19,459 bases of DNA from Chrysochromulina parva (lineage: Eukaryota > Haptophyta > Prymnesiales > Chrysochromulinaceae). Below, one piece after another: positions 1 through 7,694 of this stretch. The stretch lies in assembly GCA_002887195.1 (NCBI GenBank), contig PJAB01000884.1:1-19459 (forward strand). The letters are read 5' to 3'. The position numbers and the translations under genes were made by a program. The notes under the pieces are model-generated. The model was not told the DNA's origin. It made no database searches and worked only from the letters and a program-made list of their open reading frames with translations. Numbering within the stretch: position 1 is the first letter of the stretch; each line of letters begins with the position of its first letter.

Positions 1-20
1 GACATTTCTCTGGCTGAAAT

Positions 21-42
21 CGCTTTGTTCAGCCCTCTTCAG
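21..42 (+). promoter_or_regulatory. Candidate 3' splice site before the ART exon
   Basis: A CT-rich stretch ends in TTCAG at 38-42, with another TTCAG ending at 32. The downstream frame (PRIVLTLDSAGV) reads as ordinary protein, while the reading upstream of base 43 is less convincing. The acceptor is inferred; the matching donor lies outside the window. If it is wrong, coding simply continues to the left edge. Confidence 0.4.
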
Positions 43-1384
43 CCCACGTATCGTGCTTACTCTTGATAGCGCCGGGGTCACCATAGGCTGCAGCGGCCTT
101 CTCATCGGCTGGGAAGAGATCGACGGCATCAAGCGAGTACATCATGCAGGTAAGCTCGGTGAGCTCATAATTAAGCCTCTGGACTGGCGCTGTGGTGATC
201 GCTGGAAGGAATGCTGGCGTCCGCCATGTTGTGGCATGCTCGCTCTTGACACGAACGAGTCTACATACGAGTCCCCAATGCGGCTGCGGAGTGCTATCAC
301 AGTCCTGGACTCAGGAGTCTATGTGCTCGAAAATGATGCCGTTGATTTGAAGCAGCTCGATGAATCCCTTCGCGAACTCTATGGTGTCTTCCATGGCGGT
401 GAGCTTCGTGTGATTGACACCGGGGTCCTGGCTCCAACATCAAGCACACTACCCGCCGCCGCAGCTGACCCCCCCGCGATCGCCATCCCCGCAATCGCAC
501 TGAAGAGCTTTGCAAAGAGCCGGTACAAGGCACTCTACTCTTCGACTTCGCTGAGAGACATAAACAGCGGCACAGTCCTGCAGGATATGCAAAGCATGAT
601 CTTTCTTTTCGCCGCTCAGCGCTCCATACCTCGTGACGAGGCACAGGCATTTGTTGATCGTGTGCTTCAGCATATTCGCGGGGACTCTGATGGCTTGATC
701 GTCGACGAGATCGCCGAACAACAGGACACGATCAGAAGCGCCGTGCGGCTATGGGCCTGTGCTGAGCAGCTAACAGTTGGAGAGGCGCAGGCGCAGGCAT
801 ATCAAGGACCGGAAGTCTGCAGCATCTTGAATGAGGCCATCCGCGAAGATGCCGAGCCGATACTCGAGCCGGCCATCCGTCTGGCCCGTGCAATCACCTT
901 CTTCTGCTGCAGTCCGAAATACGATTCGAAGCAATGGCCAGATGGAGAGAACAGCACCACCCCAGACACAACTTACCGAGGCGGCGGCTTGCCTCGACGC
1001 CACATACCTTGGTTTAGTGAGCCCGGAAAGACTTTCCGCTCACGCCAGTTTATTTCGTCGTCCTTCCAGTGGTCAGTCGCGAAGTTATTCATGGACCGTC
1101 GACAAGCAGCCGTCCAAGCAGTTCAGCACCTTGAACGTGAGGATCCGATTCTCTGGGTCTTCAAATTTCAACGAGACTGCCTTCACGTCAACTTCATTGA
1201 TCCCAGCGCCAGCGGCTTCGAAGGCGAGTTGGAATTCTTGTTGGTCCCGTACACAGTGCTCACCGTAGAGGAGGCCAAGTGGCAGGAGACTCCTACCATC
1301 GCATCTCCTCATGTCATCATCCTTCGCGTCGCTTCAGATAACCGTGCCTGGCCAGAAGATTTGCCGACTGCTCCTTGGGCGTGA
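43..1384 (+). CDS. Putative ADP-ribosyltransferase-fold protein, 3' exon (5' partial)
   Basis: This is the C-terminal part of a protein that probably transfers ADP-ribose from NAD+ to a protein target. The frame is open from base 2, and the first in-frame start-like codon is GTG (53), which is unlikely in a eukaryote. A pyrimidine-rich stretch ending in AG at 41-42 suggests a 3' splice site, so earlier exons lie outside the window. Counting from base 53, residues 1-115 may form a PH/GRAM-like beta domain (weak). Residues about 150-300 are helical. Residues about 305-440 carry the ART core in order: Y308-R309-G310 (NAD-binding Arg), S335-S336-S337 after F-I (STS-like), and E392-L-E394 (catalytic ExE) just before the F-L-L-V-P strand. 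The order and spacing fit R-S-E class mono-ADP-ribosyltransferases. No toxin delivery module, signal peptide or partner is visible. The assignment is by motif only; the substrate is unknown. Confidence 0.65.
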
Positions 1385-2055
1385 CCAGCAAAGCCCGGTG
1401 AAGAGTGATCTGTTATCGAGGTGTGGGGGTGGGTCTCCAGGCTCTCGAGCGCGCTGTGCAACTGCCGCGTGATTAGATGTCCTCGGGGCGGTCAGGTAAT
1501 ACCAGCGGCTTTTGTGGAGCTGAGACGGTGCGCTTTACGGTGTTGATGACTCTTGACTGCGTAGTGGTGGAATTCCGATGTGACTCCGATCTCTGGAGCG
1601 TTCGTCCATGGAGCGTTTCGTACATGTACCGGCAACTTGCATGCATGAGAATGTCATGGTGCATCATGTTTGCGAATCGTTTTCGTTTCCCCATTTCTCA
1701 CGCCACGCCCGGGCACAGCACGTGTGGAATGCACGTGCAAATACGGCGCCCCAAAGGGCGCCCCCTTTCCAGTGCGCAGACATGCGCAGAGCCCTGTGCG
1801 CTGCTAGTGGCTGAGGGATGGTCGCTGCCACTCATCCTGCATCTTATCCCATCGGCACTGAAGGGAAGCGCGAAAGTTGAGCGCCTGCGCCCTCGCTTAA
1901 TTGCATCAAGGGACGCTGTGAACCGAGGTGTGAAGAACGAACAAAACATGACAAAAAAGGTTGAGTCGATTCAACTGACCCTTTCTCAAAAAACGGCGGG
2001 CTCTTTTTCTGGGTTCAATGGTAAGGCGATTTTTCGGCCTGCGTCGCCGCCCCAC
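1385..2055. other. Intergenic/upstream region of the G8 gene (segment A)
   Basis: About 670 bases separate the ART stop codon and the proposed G8 start. The G8 reading frame stays open back to an ATG at 1477, but the translated 193 residues are compositionally odd (Met/Cys/Trp/Arg-rich), match no domain, and would bury the signal peptide. I therefore read this stretch as promoter plus 5' UTR. It holds a 22-bp segment (1505-1526) and a 26-bp segment (1965-1990) that recur upstream of the next gene, plus TGCATGCA at 1638-1645. A GTAAGG at 2021 could be a 5' splice site. No clear TATA box is visible. Confidence 0.5.
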
Positions 2056-2131
2056 ATGCGAAGCGTCGCCAGTGCGCCTGCTCGCCAGCATTGGATTTTC
2101 TCAATGCTGCTCAGCGTGGTTCTTGCGCAAA
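2056..2131 (+). other. Signal peptide of the G8 protein
   Basis: The first 25 residues have an Arg-containing n-region, a hydrophobic core (IFSMLLSVVLA) and a plausible cleavage site after VLA or LAQ. A second in-frame ATG at 2104 would leave only the hydrophobic half. This directs the protein to the secretory pathway and fixes the start at 2056 over the upstream ATG at 1477. Confidence 0.65.
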
Positions 2132-5100
2132 GCACTAGCCCCTATTATGCGGCGGTAGGTGAGTTGGTGCGCATGTTCGAGCCTTCCGGGCCCTCGAGCA
2201 CCTCGCGCACCGGGTGCCCACACGACCAGTCCGGCCTGGTGAGCTGGCACAATGCGGCCACCTGGGCAAGTGGCGTGCCGCCAAGCGCGGGCGCCCACGT
2301 GACTCTGCCACAAGGACAGAAGGTGCTGCTATCACGAGACGTGGGCTACACGCTCGGCCTTGTCACCATCCCCGCCACGAGCGAGCTCATCATTGGCGAG
2401 AACTCTTCCCACGGCGTCGCGCTGAACATGGCCGGGATGCAGGTGGATGGCGCACTTCGTGCTGGGGCGCAGACGTGTCGCCTGACGACCCGTGTGACCA
2501 TCACGCTCTTCGGTGCGCGGCCCCCGACCAAGGAAGTGCGCGACGCGCTGCCACCCACCTTCAAGGGCATCGTTGTTTCCTCGACCGGCTCGCTCGACCT
2601 GCACGGCCAGCGCTTCTACCGCACGTGGACGCGGTTGGCGGCCCCGGTGTCACCGGGTGATACGACGGTCTATCTGCAGCGTGCCGTCAATTGGGAGCCC
2701 GGGCAGCAGGTGCTCCTCACCACGACGGCGCTCAAGGACGCGCGCGATTACCATCGAAACGAGGTGCTCGTTCTGAGCAGACTGCTGTCGCCGCCTGCCG
2801 GCGTGGGCGCGGCGCTCCAACTCACCTCGGCGGCGCGGTATGCGCACGGCGCGAACGGCGCTTGGCAGGGCGAAGTGGCGTTACTCTCGCGCCGCATCGT
2901 GGTGCAGGGGTCCGCCGCCGACTCGGAGCCCACTGACACGACGCCGATTGCCTGCACGACCTCCCGCTGGGCCCTCGGCTCGAACTCGGTGCCGTGCGCG
3001 AACTCATTCTTGACGGGCTTCGGCGGGCACGTGCTCGTCATGGGGCAGGGGCGTGTCTCGGGTGTCGAATTTTTTCGGATGGGGCAGACCAACCAGATGG
3101 CACGCTACCCTATGCACTTCCACTTTGTGGGCAACGCTGGGACGGGTGGCACGCGCGCCTCGATGCGTGATTCGTCGGTGCACCGCTCCTTTTACCGGTG
3201 CGTGAGCGTGCACGGCACGAATAACGCGCTCATCTCGGAGAATGTGGCGTACGACGCGATCGGCCACTGCTTCTATCTTGAGGACGGCATCGAGCAGGAC
3301 AACACGTTCGAGTACAACTTGGCGTCGTTCGTGCATCCGATTGGTATGCCCGCCGCCATCAGCACGTCTGGCCAATTTTGCGAGGACATCGTGCAGAGCG
3401 ACACGCTCACCCTGCCCGCCGATAGCGCGGCCGCGGGCTTCTACATCACCAACGGGCACAACACCATCGTGGGGAACGCCGCATCGGGCGGCTGGGCCGG
3501 CTTTGCTCTGCCGCAGCTCGACTCGCCCATCATGTCGCATCGGAGTAGTAGCATGAAGCCATCGAGGTATCCGCTGCTGCGCTTCGAGGGCAATAGCGCG
3601 CACTCATCGGGCTTCTGGTGGGCGAGCGCGGGCATGATCTACTTTGGCGGCAAGCTGTGGCACACGGACGTGAACACCACCGCCCCCCCGCCGAACACCA
3701 CCGCCCCCCCGCCGCTGCGCTACAATCCGTGCCGTCAGAACCCAGCGCGTGTCACGTGTGCGGCGGAGCTCGAATCATGGGGAGGTTGCCCAGCCGGCTA
3801 TGAGGCGGCCACGCGCATCACGGAGACCAAGGTCTTCTTAGGCGCCTTCACCGGCGTCTCACACTGGGGCTCCGCGCCCGAGATTGTGGGCTACGAGGCG
3901 CATGATGTGGGCCTCTCCGCCTCCATCCTGGGCTATGGGTTCCTCAACCGCGTCCTCGTACGGTGCCGCACCGGCGCCGCACTGCAGGTGCCTTGCGAGG
4001 TGAGCGGGTGCAACGTGGACACGACGCTTGCCAGCATGGGGGGCACTGGCTTTATTTGGTATGACACCGCGCAGGCGCACATCTTCACCAACGCCACCTT
4101 TCGGAGGTGCGGCGTACGTGCTTCGGGAAGCGGCGGCACCGAAGTCGGATGCGGCACTGGCTCGAGTGGCTGCAGCGCACGCTCGTCTGTCTGGGCGTTC
4201 TTGACGCACTCGGACCAGTTCGCGCCCCAATTCATGCAGGCTACCAAGGGAATCCGTTACGAGAACACCGGCCTGCGCTTCCGTATGACGAACTTCGTCG
4301 CCGATAACGGAGGGCATCTCCACAACGGCATGAGCTCGAGCGTCTCGGGCCGGCTTCAGAACTGGTACGATGCGGACGGCACGGCGGCCGGGCTGCGTGG
4401 CCCCCTGCTGCTCGGGAGCGCTCCTCTCGATGGTGGCAAGTGGTGGCACCTCGACGACGCGTGCGTCATGGAGCCGTTGTCACGCCTGTGGCAGTGCGGG
4501 GTGCGCGGCACACGCACGGTCGGCTCGGTGCTTCTGCAATGGTACGAGGAGCAAGCGCGGTCACTCGGCCGGCTGGTATGTGGCAACGGCCAGATTGGGA
4601 TGGCGTGCACGCCCGTCGGCTATGTGAAGCACTGGGGATCGCGCTACGCGACTGGCGCCGGAAAGGCGCTGCCGTTGACGCGCAACGGCCTCGTGACCGG
4701 CGTGACGGGCGGGTACGGATGGCACGTGGCTTTCACGAGCGGCACGCCTCGCGTGCTCAACCTAACGCAGATCCAGGTTCCTCATACGACCAAGCTGCTG
4801 ATCTCGATTGCATACCCGGCGTCGGTCGACACGATCAATGTCACGGCGATGGCGCCCAGTTGGTGCTACCCATGGCAGAGTGCGCAGCGACGGTGCACCA
4901 CCGCGTATACGCGCGTCGCGAGCATCGCCGAGGTGCGCGCGTCTCTTGGCAACACGTATCACCTGTCGGGCGGCGTGCTAACCTTTCGCGTGGTGCAGAT
5001 GCCCTCGGACTGGACCCAAAGCGGCTCGTGGACGGTGCCAGCCTATCCTGACGGCAAATTCGAGCGTGACAGCATCCGTATCCCGCGCTACTCGTACCAT

Positions 5101-6570
5101 GCACACATCTTCATCAGTGCCAACTGCACCCCCTCCTCAAGCGACAGCGCTCTGTGTGACGGCCCGCCCGTCGCCACCGAGCCAACTGCGTGCCCGGACC
5201 CGATGACCATGGTGCAGACTGCCATGGACCAATGCTGCTCCCTGAACGGCTGCATCGACCCCGACGGCGCACCTTCGCTACCCATCGCGAGCCTCTCCCA
5301 GCCCTCGCCGCCACCACCCTCGCCGCCGCCGCCGTCGCCGCCTCCGCCCGCTCCACCACCATCGCCACCGCCGCCCTCGCCACCGCCTCCGTCGCCACCA
5401 CCGCCCTCGCCACCGCCTCCGTCGCCGCCGCCACCCTCGCCTTCACCGCCGCCACCCTCGCCCTCGCCGCCGCCGCCCTCGCCTTCACCGCCGCCGCCTT
5501 CGCCCTCGCCGCCGCCACCATCGCCCTCGCCGCCGCCGCCCTCGCCTACGCCGCCGCCGCCTTCGCCCTCGCCGCCGCCACCCTCGCCCTCGCCGCCGCC
5601 GCCTTCGCCCTCGCCGCCGCCACCTTCGCCACCGCCACCCTCGCCCTCGCCGCCGCCACTTTCGCCACCGCCACCTAGGCCACCGCCGTTGCCACCTTTA
5701 CTGCCACGGCCACCACCACCTTCACCGCCACCACCTTCACCGTCGCCGCCACCACCTTCACCGTCGCCGCCGCCACCTTCACCACCACCACCTAGGCCCT
5801 CGCCGCCGCCACCCTCGCCCTCGCCGCCGCCACCTTCACCACGGCCTCCTTCGCCCTCGCCGCTTCCACCCTCGCCGCCGCCCCCGCCATCGCCGCCGGC
5901 ATTGAGCGTCCTCGAACTCGCCCCCTCGTTGCTCACACCGCCATCGCCTTCTCCGCCGCCACCCTCGGCCTCACCGCCCCAACCCTCATTGCGGAACGTG
6001 GGTCTCCGCTGCTGGACAGCTTGCAGACGTGCAGGCCCTTGCCCAACGTTTTGTGGCGTTCAGGGTGCCTGCTGCAGGCTGGGCCAAGCCTCGGACGGAG
6101 CCGCCTGTGGCTTCGGCGCGAGGGGATGCAGCGGCTTCTCGTGCTGCACAGCAATCCTCTCGCCACCGCCGCTGGCATTGAGCGTCCTCGAACTTGCCCC
6201 CTCGTTACTCACACCGCCATCGCCTTCTCCGCCGCCCCCCTCGCCCTCACCGCCCCAACCCTCATTGCGGAACGTGGGTCTCCGCTGCTGGACAGCGTGC
6301 GGACGTGCCGGCCCTTGCCCAACGTTTTGTGGCGCTCAGGGTGCCTGCTGCAGGCTCGGCCAAGCCTCGGACGGAGCCGCCTGTGGCTTCGGCGCGAGGG
6401 GATGCAGCGGCTTCTCGTGCTGCACAGCAATCCTCTCGCCACCGCCGCCATCCCCATCGCCAACCCCGCTACCGTCGGACCGCCTTGACCGCCGTCTCTC
6501 GAGTTTCGTGTTCGACGCGGCGTCCGTTGACACCTCAAGGGAGAAGTACAGAGAAGACGGTGGGTTCTAG
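2056..6570 (+). CDS. Secreted G8-domain, beta-helix protein with Ser-Pro stalk and two Cys-rich modules
   Basis: The start chosen is the ATG at 2056 because it opens on a signal peptide (MRSVASAPARQHW, then IFSMLLSVVLAQ), giving 1504 residues. Residues about 58-185 are a G8 domain (SWHNAATWASG, IPATSELIIG, FKGIVVSSTGSLDLHG). A right-handed beta-helix follows with CEMIP/TMEM2/PKHD1L1 signatures: YPMHFHFVG near 351 and GHCFYLEDGIEQDN near 403-416. Residues about 1082-1281 are a SPPPP-type stalk like algal hydroxyproline-rich wall glycoproteins. Two Cys-rich modules (about 1315-1366 and 1407-1459; pattern CWxxC, CPxFCG, GACCRLG, FSCC) follow, then a short tail without membrane segment or GPI signal. 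Animal CEMIP and TMEM2 depolymerise hyaluronan; the algal substrate is unknown, so an extracellular polysaccharide-binding or -cleaving wall protein is inferred. No intron is needed. Confidence 0.85.
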   Translation: MRSVASAPARQHWIFSMLLSVVLAQSTSPYYAAVGELVRMFEPSGPSSTSRTGCPHDQSGLVSWHNAATWASGVPPSAGAHVTLPQGQKVLLSRDVGYTLGLVTIPATSELIIGENSSHGVALNMAGMQVDGALRAGAQTCRLTTRVTITLFGARPPTKEVRDALPPTFKGIVVSSTGSLDLHGQRFYRTWTRLAAPVSPGDTTVYLQRAVNWEPGQQVLLTTTALKDARDYHRNEVLVLSRLLSPPAGVGAALQLTSAARYAHGANGAWQGEVALLSRRIVVQGSAADSEPTDTTPIACTTSRWALGSNSVPCANSFLTGFGGHVLVMGQGRVSGVEFFRMGQTNQMARYPMHFHFVGNAGTGGTRASMRDSSVHRSFYRCVSVHGTNNALISENVAYDAIGHCFYLEDGIEQDNTFEYNLASFVHPIGMPAAISTSGQFCEDIVQSDTLTLPADSAAAGFYITNGHNTIVGNAASGGWAGFALPQLDSPIMSHRSSSMKPSRYPLLRFEGNSAHSSGFWWASAGMIYFGGKLWHTDVNTTAPPPNTTAPPPLRYNPCRQNPARVTCAAELESWGGCPAGYEAATRITETKVFLGAFTGVSHWGSAPEIVGYEAHDVGLSASILGYGFLNRVLVRCRTGAALQVPCEVSGCNVDTTLASMGGTGFIWYDTAQAHIFTNATFRRCGVRASGSGGTEVGCGTGSSGCSARSSVWAFLTHSDQFAPQFMQATKGIRYENTGLRFRMTNFVADNGGHLHNGMSSSVSGRLQNWYDADGTAAGLRGPLLLGSAPLDGGKWWHLDDACVMEPLSRLWQCGVRGTRTVGSVLLQWYEEQARSLGRLVCGNGQIGMACTPVGYVKHWGSRYATGAGKALPLTRNGLVTGVTGGYGWHVAFTSGTPRVLNLTQIQVPHTTKLLISIAYPASVDTINVTAMAPSWCYPWQSAQRRCTTAYTRVASIAEVRASLGNTYHLSGGVLTFRVVQMPSDWTQSGSWTVPAYPDGKFERDSIRIPRYSYHAHIFISANCTPSSSDSALCDGPPVATEPTACPDPMTMVQTAMDQCCSLNGCIDPDGAPSLPIASLSQPSPPPPSPPPPSPPPPAPPPSPPPPSPPPPSPPPPSPPPPSPPPPSPSPPPPSPSPPPPSPSPPPPSPSPPPPSPSPPPPSPTPPPPSPSPPPPSPSPPPPSPSPPPPSPPPPSPSPPPLSPPPPRPPPLPPLLPRPPPPSPPPPSPSPPPPSPSPPPPSPPPPRPSPPPPSPSPPPPSPRPPSPSPLPPSPPPPPSPPALSVLELAPSLLTPPSPSPPPPSASPPQPSLRNVGLRCWTACRRAGPCPTFCGVQGACCRLGQASDGAACGFGARGCSGFSCCTAILSPPPLALSVLELAPSLLTPPSPSPPPPSPSPPQPSLRNVGLRCWTACGRAGPCPTFCGAQGACCRLGQASDGAACGFGARGCSGFSCCTAILSPPPPSPSPTPLPSDRLDRRLSSFVFDAASVDTSREKYREDGGF
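5299..5898 (+). repeat. Low-complexity SPPPP/SPSPPPP-encoding repeat
   Basis: About 600 bases of imperfect repeats of TCGCCxCCGCC-type units encode SPPPP and SPSPPPP blocks in the G8 protein. The motif is the classical extensin/pherophorin-type hydroxyproline-rich stalk of algal extracellular matrix proteins. The reverse strand reads as a long Gly/Glu-rich open frame, which is an artefact of this composition. Length is likely to vary between alleles. Confidence 0.9.
5898..6449 (+). repeat. Two tandem 276-bp units encoding the Cys-rich modules
   Basis: The segment starting near 5898 is repeated with a period of exactly 276 bp (92 codons) starting near 6174. The ATTGAGCGTCCTCGAACT landmark lies at 5901 and again at 6177. 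The copies differ at only a small number of positions (for example CRRAG versus CGRAG, GVQG versus GAQG), so the duplication is recent or homogenised. The reading frame is preserved. Confidence 0.92.
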
Positions 6571-6919
6571 CGCGATAGCGCTAGATTGGTTGTCTTCAGG
6601 GGCGAACAAGAACGTCAAGGGCGGCAGGCGCAACAGATCGACGTGAGCAAGATGCGCCGGCGGGATGCGGCTTTTGTGGAGCTGAGACCTTTCGCGTTGA
6701 TTTGAGGATTGTAGGCAAATTCTCATGCATGCAAATTGCTTTCCTGTTGCGTCAAGTTTGAGAAAGGGTCAGTTGAATCGACACACAAGGTAAGTTTGCG
6801 ACTCGTTTTTCGCATGTATCACGCCTCGCCCGCCTGGAGGTCGGCACAGCCTGGGGTATCGGCACCCGCGCCTTCGGTTACCAAGGCCCTTGTTGGCGCT
6901 TCTAATCTCTAACATCTAG
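6571..6919. other. Region between the G8 gene and the small helical-protein gene (segment B)
   Basis: About 350 bases hold the 3' UTR of the G8 gene and the promoter/5' UTR of the next gene. Segment B shares with the G8 upstream region the 22-mer at 6667-6688, TGCATGCA at 6726-6733, a GTTTGCGA(C/A)TCGTTTT motif near 6794, and a TCACGCC(A/T)CGCCCG motif near 6819. The 26-mer at 6757-6782 is the exact reverse complement of 1965-1990. No clear TATA box or polyadenylation signal is visible. Confidence 0.6.
6790..6919 (+). other. Probable 5'-UTR intron ending at the start codon
   Basis: A perfect donor consensus AAG|GTAAGT lies at 6787-6795, and CTAATCTCTAACATCTAG|ATGG at the 3' end supplies branchpoint-like CTAAT/CTAAC and an acceptor directly abutting the ATG at 6920. 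The upstream exon has no ATG in frame with it through 6721, so the intron appears to lie in the 5' UTR. Splicing would give CACAAG|ATGGAC, a good start context (A at -3, G at +4). Length is 130 nt. Confidence 0.65.
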
Positions 6920-7584
6920 ATGGACATCGGCAAGTACCGCGCGGAGAAGGCGCCCCCTTCGGCGCTTCATGACAAGTATCGCGAAGTGCTGAACAAGGTG
7001 ATCTGCGACACGGCCGTGCAGGAGCAGCGCATCCGGGACCGACAGGTTCGGGAGCGCATTCGCGAACGGCGTTCAAAGGGGCCTGACGAGAGCGCCGATG
7101 CAATGATCACTGCCATGAGGAAGCTCGCATCGGAGTCCGAGGCGGAGCTTGAGGAGATGCACCAGCTGGTGCACAAGGAGCGATGGGAGCATCATCGCGC
7201 CGCCTGCGACCAGTTCATGGAGCACTTCCCTGATCTCTCAGCGGAGGAATCGTCGAATGGGCAGATGCCGTTGCACCAAAAGATCCGAAACGCATACATG
7301 CGCAGTAATTGCCATAGCCCTCGAAGTCGGGCACCAGCCTCCTCCCAGCTACCAGCTACGTACGCAGCTCTCACCCCATCTGCGCTGCCGCTCATATCTC
7401 GCGTGCTGCAGGCTCGGGAGCTGAAAATGAGGAGCTACGCATGCCGTACAACCCTGTCTTGCGCTGCCCGCCGGTCGTCGCCTACTCGTTGCTCTCCCCG
7501 GATGCCGCCGCCAGCGAGGCACCTTTCAAGAAAGCCCTCGAAGAAAGCCCCGCAAGTTTGACGGTGTCTCGAGCACATGCATGA
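6920..7584 (+). CDS. Small charged helical protein, two exons, unknown function
   Basis: I do not recognise this family. Exon 1 (6920-7304) encodes about 128 residues, highly charged and predicted helical or coiled-coil (QEQRIRDRQVRERIRERR; SESEAELEEMHQLVHKERW). Read through, the frame turns into Ser/Arg/Ala-rich sequence and stops at 7561. A donor CA|GTAATT at 7305 and acceptor CTGCAG at 7406-7411 remove 107 nt and shift to a frame reading GAENEELRMPYNPVLRCPPV, then PFKKALEESPASL, ending at TGA 7582-7584. That gives about 185 residues and a more protein-like tail. No signal peptide, membrane segment or catalytic motif is visible. It is convergent with the filamin gene, leaving about 110 bases between stops. 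A coiled-coil structural or adaptor role is a guess only. Confidence 0.6.
7305..7411 (+). other. Intron in the small helical-protein gene
   Basis: The 107-nt segment begins GTAATT and ends in a T/C-rich tract (CTCATATCTCGCGTGCTGCAG). It is not a multiple of three. Removing it joins phase-1 ends (CGC A|GC TCG) and opens a more protein-like frame for 56 codons. The inference rests on sequence composition; no transcript was available. Confidence 0.65.
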
Positions 7585-7694
7585 AGACAGTCAAACGTAT
7601 AAGCGCGTATAAAGCGCGTTGGGCTGTACATACATGAACTCTTTTACCTTGGTTATTATCGGCGCGCGCCAGGCGCTTCCCACCTCGCTTTAAG
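7585..7694. other. Short convergent intergenic spacer
   Basis: About 110 bases lie between the stops of two converging genes and must hold both 3' ends. The sequence is AT-richer than its surroundings (for example ACGTATAAGCGCGTATAAAGCGCG) with two tandem GCGTATAA-like words at about 7598-7615. No AATAAA is seen. Confidence 0.5.

Noticed and set aside
1477..2055. N-terminal extension of the G8 frame from the ATG at 1477
   Set aside because: The translation is domain-free and unlike the rest, includes the repeated upstream segment, and would place the signal peptide about 194 residues inside the protein.
5088..5936. Long minus-strand Gly/Glu-rich open frame
   Set aside because: It is the antisense reading of the SPPPP-encoding repeat; composition alone keeps it open.
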